Assembly (NCBI RefSeq): GCF_002796605.1
Contig: NZ_CP024923.1
Coordinates: 1,612,001-1,676,000, forward strand
Source: Sphingomonas psychrotolerans
GTDB taxonomy: Bacteria > Pseudomonadota > Alphaproteobacteria > Sphingomonadales > Sphingomonadaceae
Reading direction: 5' to 3'
Length of the DNA stretch: 64,000 nt
In this document: positions 59,434 through 64,000 of the stretch, piece by piece
Layout: each line of letters begins with the position of its first letter
How positions within the stretch are numbered: the stretch's first letter is position 1
Position numbers and translations under genes: made by a program
The notes under the pieces: model-generated
Database searches by the model: none
Told to the model about the DNA's origin: nothing
The model's input: the letters and a program-made list of their open reading frames with translations, nothing else

Positions 59434-59970
59434 AGTGCCGTTGATCGGACCCTCGTCGATCCGCGCCTTGGGTGACTTGAACACGTCGATCCGGCTGACC
59501 AGCCGCGGCGCTAGCAGCGCACAATTGAAAGTGCGGCCCGGCGAATCTAGGATGAACCCATCGGCCAAGGCGACAGTCTGGCCGTTCAGCGTGCGAGTGA
59601 GCGCCGGTTCGTTGCTGAGGAGCGAGGCCTTCTCGCCTTGGCCAAACTGACGATCGACCGTCACGCCCGGGACGGGAATCAGCGCCTCGGCGACATTGGT
59701 ATTGGGAAATTTTCTGACGTCCTCGATCGAGACCGAATCGACGACCGAATTGGCGTTTCGCTTGGTTTCAATCGCTGCGGCAAGTGCGGCGCGGTAGCCG
59801 GTGACAAGGATTTTCTCGTCATCGTGCACCACCGCCGCAGTCGATACTCCGTCAGCCGCATGTGCGGCGCCCGAAAACAGCGCGATCGCGCTGGCGGTGT
59901 CGATCAGAAGAGTCCGAATCCCCATATCCTCTTTGGCAATCTCCCGGTGGCACGTATTTTTCTGTACCAT
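59434..59970 (-). pseudogene. TonB-dependent receptor, N-terminal remnant
   Basis: The frame encodes a signal-like start (MGIRTLLIDTASAIALFSGAAHA), then VTGYRAALAAAIETKRNANSVVDS, the usual plug-domain start (residues ~55-80), and VDVSIED-type sequence with RTFNCALLAPRLVSRIDVFKSPKARIDEG. After GPINGT the similarity stops at the point where the plug normally continues with a TV(N)LRTR segment; the barrel (more than 500 residues) is missing. The rest of the frame is junk to a stop at 59356. It was probably the outer-membrane receptor of the GlcNAc locus, lost by deletion. Confidence 0.75.
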
Positions 59971-60094
59971 TTGAATACCATTAGCCGAACCATCCGTCAG
60001 ACCAATGGGCGCGTCAAGGGGGATTCTTTCACCAATATGACGAGATCAAACGTTTTCTGGGTAGCGTTGTGGTCTCTCATTGGTATTAGTATTG
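59965..60094. promoter_or_regulatory. divergent control region with TGGTATT half-sites
   Basis: On the minus strand AATGGTATTCAAATGGTAC (about 59984-59964) has two TGGTA units, and on the plus strand TGGTATTAGTATTG lies at 60081-60094. The stretch is AT-rich. These may be binding sites for the GntR regulator that follows, as the region lies between it and the old receptor gene. Confidence 0.4.
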
Positions 60095-60130
60095 CGTCCA
60101 ACGCCCCTAAGCCCAATGGTGGGAACCGAA

Positions 60131-60874
60131 ATGCCGCTGCTGGCCGAAAAGATACGCCCTCTCGATGGCCCCGGTGGTGGCCCGCTTTACCGGCGGCTGG
60201 AGGATGCCTTGCGCGATGCGCTGCGCGATCAGGTGCTCCAGCCCAACGAGGCGCTTCCCGCCGAGCGCGACCTTGCCGCCGATCTGTCGGTTTCGCGGAT
60301 CACGCTGCGCAAGGCGCTCGACGCGCTGGTTAGCGAGGGTTTGTTGATCCGCCGCCAAGGCGCAGGCACGTTCGTCGCGGGGCGCGTCGAGAAGCAGTTC
60401 GCGAAGCTTTCGTCCTTCTCGGAGGATATGGCTGCGCGCGGCCGCACGGTACGCAGCGAATGGCTGGGGCGCTCGTCCGGCGCCGTCACGCCCGATGAGT
60501 CGCTGACGCTCGGACTGAGCCCCGGCACGCCGGTCTATCGCTTCAATCGCATCCGCTTTGCCGACGAAACTCCGATGGCGATCGAATATTCGACGATCCC
60601 GGGGTTTGGCCTCGACAGCGAGGACGTCGTCGGCCCCTCGCTTTATGCCGCGCTCGAAGTGACGGGAAATCGTCCAGTGCGGGCACTCCAGCGGCTGCGC
60701 GCGGTGTTGTTCAATGCCGAACAGGCCGCATTGCTCGGGATCGAAGCAGGCGCTCCCGGGCTTTACATCGAACGTCGCGGATTCCTGGCGGACGGCCGGG
60801 TGATCGAGGCGACGCGGAGCTGGTACCGTGGTGACGCCTATGACTTCGTCGCCGAACTCGATACGCGAGGCTGA
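60131..60874 (+). CDS. GntR/HutC-family regulator (UTRA domain)
   Basis: A 247-residue regulator. The winged-helix domain includes LYRRLEDALRDALRDQVLQPNEALPAERDLAADLSVSRITLRKALDALVSEGLL (residues ~20-73), and the UTRA ligand domain contains PVYRFNRIRFADETPMAIEYS. Position ahead of nagB-II and nagA suggests that it senses GlcNAc-6-P or GlcN-6-P (a NagQ/NagR/DasR-like role), which is inference. ATG 60131 has GGGA 7 bases upstream; ATG 60116 is an alternative. It is 4 bases from the next gene. Confidence 0.88.
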   Translation: MPLLAEKIRPLDGPGGGPLYRRLEDALRDALRDQVLQPNEALPAERDLAADLSVSRITLRKALDALVSEGLLIRRQGAGTFVAGRVEKQFAKLSSFSEDMAARGRTVRSEWLGRSSGAVTPDESLTLGLSPGTPVYRFNRIRFADETPMAIEYSTIPGFGLDSEDVVGPSLYAALEVTGNRPVRALQRLRAVLFNAEQAALLGIEAGAPGLYIERRGFLADGRVIEATRSWYRGDAYDFVAELDTRG

Positions 60875-60878
60875 AGCA

Positions 60879-61910
60879 ATGACGAGTCCCGAAGTGACGA
60901 AGATGTTCCAGGAGGCAGGTGAGGCCGCGGCGGTCGTGCGACGCCAGCTCACTGCCAATCAGGCCGCGGTGGCGGCCCTCGCCACAGACCTTCGCGCCGC
61001 GCCGCCCCGCGGGGTGATGACCTGCGCCCGTGGCAGCTCCGATCACGCCGCGACCTTTGGCAAATATCTGATCGAGACGCGATTGGGAGTGCTCACCACG
61101 TCCGCGGCGCCGTCGATCTCGTCGGTCTATGGTGCCTCGGCGAATCTGACCGGCATGCTGGCCATCGGCATCTCGCAATCGGGCAAGAGTCCCGACATCC
61201 TCTCGGCGATGCGCGCGGCGAAGCAAGGCGGCGCCCGCACAGCAGCGCTGGTCAACACCGCAGAGTCGCCGCTGGCGCACGAGGTCGATACCTTCCTGCC
61301 GCTCCACGCCGGATCGGAGGTAAGCGTCGCCGCGACCAAATCGTACATCGCCAGCCTCGCCGCGTTGCTCCACCTCGTCGGCGAATGGGCCGGCGACGGG
61401 GATCTCCTCGAAGCGCTCCACAACGCACCCGTGCTGCTTGAGCAAGCATGGGCGTCGGACTGGTCGCCGATGGTCGAGCGGCTCGAGCGGGCGCAGGGAT
61501 TGTACGTCATCGGCCGAGGCCTTGGCTTCGGTATCGCGCAGGAGGCTGCGCTCAAGTTCAAGGAAACCTGCGGGCTCCATGCCGAGGCGTTCAGCGCCGC
61601 CGAGGTCCGCCACGGGCCGATGGCGCTGGTCGGCCCCGATTTCCCCCTGCTCGTCTTCCGTCAGGGCGACGAAACCGCCGATGGCGTCGACGAACTCGTT
61701 GCAGAAGTGGTGGCACGCGGCGGTGAGGTGCTGGTGAGCGGCGGCGACGTGCCGGGCGCGGTCCAGCTTCCGCATCCGTCGGCACATCCGACGATCGAGC
61801 CGATGCTCCAGATCCAGGCATTTTACCGCGCGGCCAACGCGCTATCGTTGCGTCGCGGGTTCGACCCCGACCGCCCTCCCCTGCTCGCCAAGGTCACCGA
61901 AACCGTCTGA
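60879..61910 (+). CDS. nagB-II: SIS-domain glucosamine-6-phosphate deaminase (NagB-II)
   Basis: A 343-residue protein with two SIS domains. CARGSSDHAATFGKYLIE and GISQSGKSPDIL bind the sugar phosphate in the first, and GRGLGFGIAQEAALKFKETC in the second; the AEVRHGP motif is typical of the GlmS-type isomerase half. It lacks a glutaminase domain, so it acts as the deaminase that converts GlcN-6-P to fructose-6-P plus ammonia. The ATG at 60879 follows the regulator closely; its stop overlaps the nagA start (TGATG). Confidence 0.9.
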   Translation: MTSPEVTKMFQEAGEAAAVVRRQLTANQAAVAALATDLRAAPPRGVMTCARGSSDHAATFGKYLIETRLGVLTTSAAPSISSVYGASANLTGMLAIGISQSGKSPDILSAMRAAKQGGARTAALVNTAESPLAHEVDTFLPLHAGSEVSVAATKSYIASLAALLHLVGEWAGDGDLLEALHNAPVLLEQAWASDWSPMVERLERAQGLYVIGRGLGFGIAQEAALKFKETCGLHAEAFSAAEVRHGPMALVGPDFPLLVFRQGDETADGVDELVAEVVARGGEVLVSGGDVPGAVQLPHPSAHPTIEPMLQIQAFYRAANALSLRRGFDPDRPPLLAKVTETV

Positions 61911-63067
61911 TGCTCACTGCTCTGATCAATGGCCGCGTTCTTCGCGCGGGCGCTCTCCGCGATGGCGAAGCCGTGCTGCTCGACGGGAATCGCATTGCCG
62001 ACGTGGTTCCGGCGAAAGAAATCCCCGCCGATGCGGCGCGCCACGATCTCGCGGGCGCGATGCTGCTCCCCGGCTTCATCGATACGCAGGTCAACGGCGG
62101 CGGCGGCGTGCTGTTCAACGATTCGCCGACCGTGGAAGGAATCGCGGCGATCGGCGCAGCGCACCGGCGCTTCGGCACCACCGGCTTCCTGCCGACCTTG
62201 ATCAGCGACGATCTCGAAGTAATTCGCGATGCGGTCGCCGCAGTCGATGCCGCAATCGAGCAGGGCGTGCCGGGAGTGCTAGGCATCCATATCGAAGGTC
62301 CGTTTCTCAATGTCGAGCGCCGTGGGATCCATCGTCCGGACAAGATCCGCAGGCTCGACGACGAAGGGATCGCCGCGCTGACTTCGCTCAGGCACGGCCG
62401 CACGCTGGTGACGCTCGCGCCCGAGCGCACGACGCCAGCGACGATCCGCCGTCTGACCGCCGCAGGGGTAATCGTAGCGGCCGGCCACAGCAACGCCACG
62501 TACGAACAGTCGATCGTGGCGGTCGAGGCCGGTGTCACCGGCATCACCCATTTGTTCAATGCGATGTCACCGCTCACGTCGCGCGCGCCGGGCCTGACCG
62601 GCGCCGCGCTCGAGCGTACGGAACTCATCTGCGGGATCATCGTCGACGGATATCATGTCAGCCCGACCACGCTCGGCATCGCGCTGCGCTGCAAGGCGCC
62701 GGAGCAATTGATGCTGGTCACCGACGCAATGCCCACCGTCGGCAGCAATTCAGACGCGTTCCTGCTTCAGGGGCGCCCGATCCGCGTGGTCGACGGGATC
62801 TGTCGGGACGCCGACGGCACGATCGCAGGCTCACATCTCGACATGGTCTCGGCGCTCGCCAATTGCGTGACGATGCTGGGCACTTCGATCGAGATCGCCG
62901 CCCGCATGGCCGCGCACGCGCCGGCCGCTTTTCTGGGCCTCGCCCACAGTCGGGGCGAGATCGCACCGGGCTATCGCGCCGATCTGGTCGCGGTCGATGC
63001 GGCGTTCGGCGTTGTCGAGACGTGGATCGCCGGCGTCAGCAGCCGGGCTGCCGAAACCGCGCCCTAG
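61910..63067 (+). CDS. nagA: N-acetylglucosamine-6-phosphate deacetylase
   Basis: A 385-residue amidohydrolase. GFIDTQVNGGGG opens the metal-dependent barrel, HIEGPFLN carries the glutamate, AGHSNATYE and THLFNAMS the metal/substrate histidines, and LVTDAMPT the catalytic aspartate. It removes acetate from GlcNAc-6-P to supply NagB-II. Coupled by TGATG to the deaminase. It ends the GlcNAc catabolic arm; a REP-like pair follows. Confidence 0.95.
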   Translation: MLTALINGRVLRAGALRDGEAVLLDGNRIADVVPAKEIPADAARHDLAGAMLLPGFIDTQVNGGGGVLFNDSPTVEGIAAIGAAHRRFGTTGFLPTLISDDLEVIRDAVAAVDAAIEQGVPGVLGIHIEGPFLNVERRGIHRPDKIRRLDDEGIAALTSLRHGRTLVTLAPERTTPATIRRLTAAGVIVAAGHSNATYEQSIVAVEAGVTGITHLFNAMSPLTSRAPGLTGAALERTELICGIIVDGYHVSPTTLGIALRCKAPEQLMLVTDAMPTVGSNSDAFLLQGRPIRVVDGICRDADGTIAGSHLDMVSALANCVTMLGTSIEIAARMAAHAPAAFLGLAHSRGEIAPGYRADLVAVDAAFGVVETWIAGVSSRAAETAP

Positions 63068-63085
63068 CAACGACTCCCAGCTAAT

Positions 63086-63182
63086 TCACCCCGGCGAAGG
63101 CCGGGGCCAGCTGCGAGGGGGCGTCGGCGGCGAGATGCCATCGCTTGTTCATCGGTACGGGGTCCCGGCCTTCGCCGGGGTG
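63086..63182. repeat. REP-like inverted pair, copy 6
   Basis: TCACCCCGGCGAAGGCCGGG on the left and CCCGGCCTTCGCCGGGGTGG on the right are near-perfect inverted units 97 bases edge to edge, between convergent nagA and the histidine kinase. This copy and the one in ccmH have almost identical unit sequences. Confidence 0.75.
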
Positions 63183-63219
63183 GCTCTATAGATTTACGGA
63201 AGCCCCCGGCGCCGCGCCC

Positions 63220-64000
63220 TCAGCGGCGCTCGCGCAGCGCCGCCTTGAGCTGATCGGGCGTGAACGGCTTGGTGAGGAAGCGGACGTCGGAGCTTTCGGC
63301 TGCGTCGAGATCGGTCTGGGCGTAACCGGTGATGATCAGCGCAGGAAATTCGGCACGCTCGCCGCGGACCTGTCGCACCAGTTCAGCACCCGACATGCGC
63401 GGCATGGCATAATCGGTGATCAGCAGGTCGAATGCCGCGGGATCCTGTCTGAACAGGTCGAGCGCATGCGCGCCCTCAGTGAAGTGGATCACTCGATGTC
63501 CCAGATCCTCGAGCAAAGCCGCCGTGGTCGCGCGGACGCCGTCATGATCATCGACCAGCAGGATCTTCATCGCAGCGGCGGATGCGTCCACGGATTCATC
63601 GACGATTTCAAGCACCACCTCCGTGCCGGTGTCGGGCGCGCGCGGCAGCCAGATTTCGACACAGGTGCCCTTGCCCAGCTCGCTCTCGACGCGGACCTCG
63701 CCGCCCGATTGCTGCGCAAAACCATAGACCATGCTGAGCCCAAGTCCGGTGCCCTTGCCCACCGGCTTGGTGGTGAAAAAGGGTTCGAGGACTTGCTGGA
63801 TCAGCTCGGGCGCGATTCCGCAGCCAGTATCCCCCACGCCGATCACGACATAGTGACCGGGCGCCAAGCCCGTACGTCCTACTTGCTCGGCAACCTCGCG
63901 ATCCTCGGCCACGACGGTAACCACACCACCCTCAGGCATCGCATCGCGCGCGTTGATGATCAGGTTCATCACTGCGAGTTCGAGCTGCGCGGCATCGGCA
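63220..64000 (-). CDS. hybrid histidine kinase, C-terminal part (cut by window end)
   Basis: The frame is open to base 64000 and lacks its start. The visible 259 residues begin with the ATPase N box, AAQLELAVMNLIINARDAMPEGG, then GVGDTGCGI and GTGLGLSMVYGF. A C-terminal receiver follows: ILLVDDHDGVR, phospho-acceptor Asp in LLITDYAMP, and Lys in FLTKPFT. The missing N-terminus probably holds sensor and HisKA domains. The fused receiver may act in a phosphorelay. Stop codon at 63220-63222. Confidence 0.92.
   Translation of the reverse strand, partial: ADAAQLELAVMNLIINARDAMPEGGVVTVVAEDREVAEQVGRTGLAPGHYVVIGVGDTGCGIAPELIQQVLEPFFTTKPVGKGTGLGLSMVYGFAQQSGGEVRVESELGKGTCVEIWLPRAPDTGTEVVLEIVDESVDASAAAMKILLVDDHDGVRATTAALLEDLGHRVIHFTEGAHALDLFRQDPAAFDLLITDYAMPRMSGAELVRQVRGERAEFPALIITGYAQTDLDAAESSDVRFLTKPFTPDQLKAALRERR

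Overview
The window looks like chromosomal DNA of a sphingomonad-type alphaproteobacterium (Sphingomonas or a close relative). Support: uniformly high GC, tight operons with ATGA/GTGA/TTGA overlaps, frequent TTG and GTG starts, an alphaproteobacterial-style cytochrome c maturation operon, an exosortase A (XrtA) exopolysaccharide locus, a GlcNAc/chitin locus with a TonB-dependent-receptor remnant, and paired REP-like palindromes between genes. The genus call is inference from gene content; there is no rRNA. I see no phage integrase, transposase or CRISPR array.

Layout. 1-1569: end of a hydrolase gene, then a minus-strand operon of threonine dehydratase plus two tiny membrane proteins. 1722-4197: ornithine decarboxylase and a deoxyhypusine-synthase-like enzyme, a probable polyamine (homospermidine) pathway. 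4378-7487: SDR/HxlR divergent pair, an esterase and a MAPEG protein. 7501-8727: two membrane proteins of uncharacterised families (TIGR02588/TIGR02587). 8768-25795: a large XrtA-type EPS/protein-sorting locus. One arm (8768-24037, minus) holds the amidotransferase, exosortase-EpsI, glycosyltransferase, FemAB, deacetylase, ATPase, outer-membrane protein, tyrosine kinase, chain-length protein, export lipoprotein, decarboxylase and acyl-CoA ligase. The short arm (24112-25795, plus) holds an acyl carrier protein and two hydrolases. 25807-33350: thioredoxin reductase, an orphan beta-helix protein beside tRNA-Met, a 2'-5' RNA ligase-like protein, Kup, and Lrp/alanine dehydrogenase. 33347-38214: ccmC-D-E-F-G-H-I. 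38436-41464: chloroperoxidase-like hydrolase, two DUF1801 proteins, SRPBCC and ArsR. 41716-43729: PAS histidine kinase and response regulator. 43784-51704: TetR regulators and a cecR-ybhGFSR-like drug-export operon ending in a NodT-type outer-membrane channel. 51713-63067: GlcNAc locus (FadR-type regulator, PTS EIICB, EIIA-HPr-EI, GH20 hexosaminidase, GntR regulator, NagB-II deaminase, NagA). 63220-64000: the 3' part of a hybrid histidine kinase.

How it works together. GH20 releases GlcNAc from chitin-type oligomers. The two PTS proteins import and phosphorylate it, NagA deacetylates it, and NagB-II converts it to fructose-6-phosphate. The usual outer-membrane receptor survives only as a plug-domain fragment. 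The XrtA locus couples polysaccharide export with sorting of PEP-CTERM proteins, whose substrates must lie elsewhere.

Most notable: a REP-like pair embedded in frame in the CcmH N-terminus; two independent one-base losses in C/G homopolymers that split otherwise intact genes (XrtA amidotransferase, chloroperoxidase-like hydrolase); a second EIIB domain in the GlcNAc permease with Arg in place of the phosphorylated Cys; and a perfect 16-bp palindrome at the CecR-type operator. I found no clear new multi-gene defence or mobile system.
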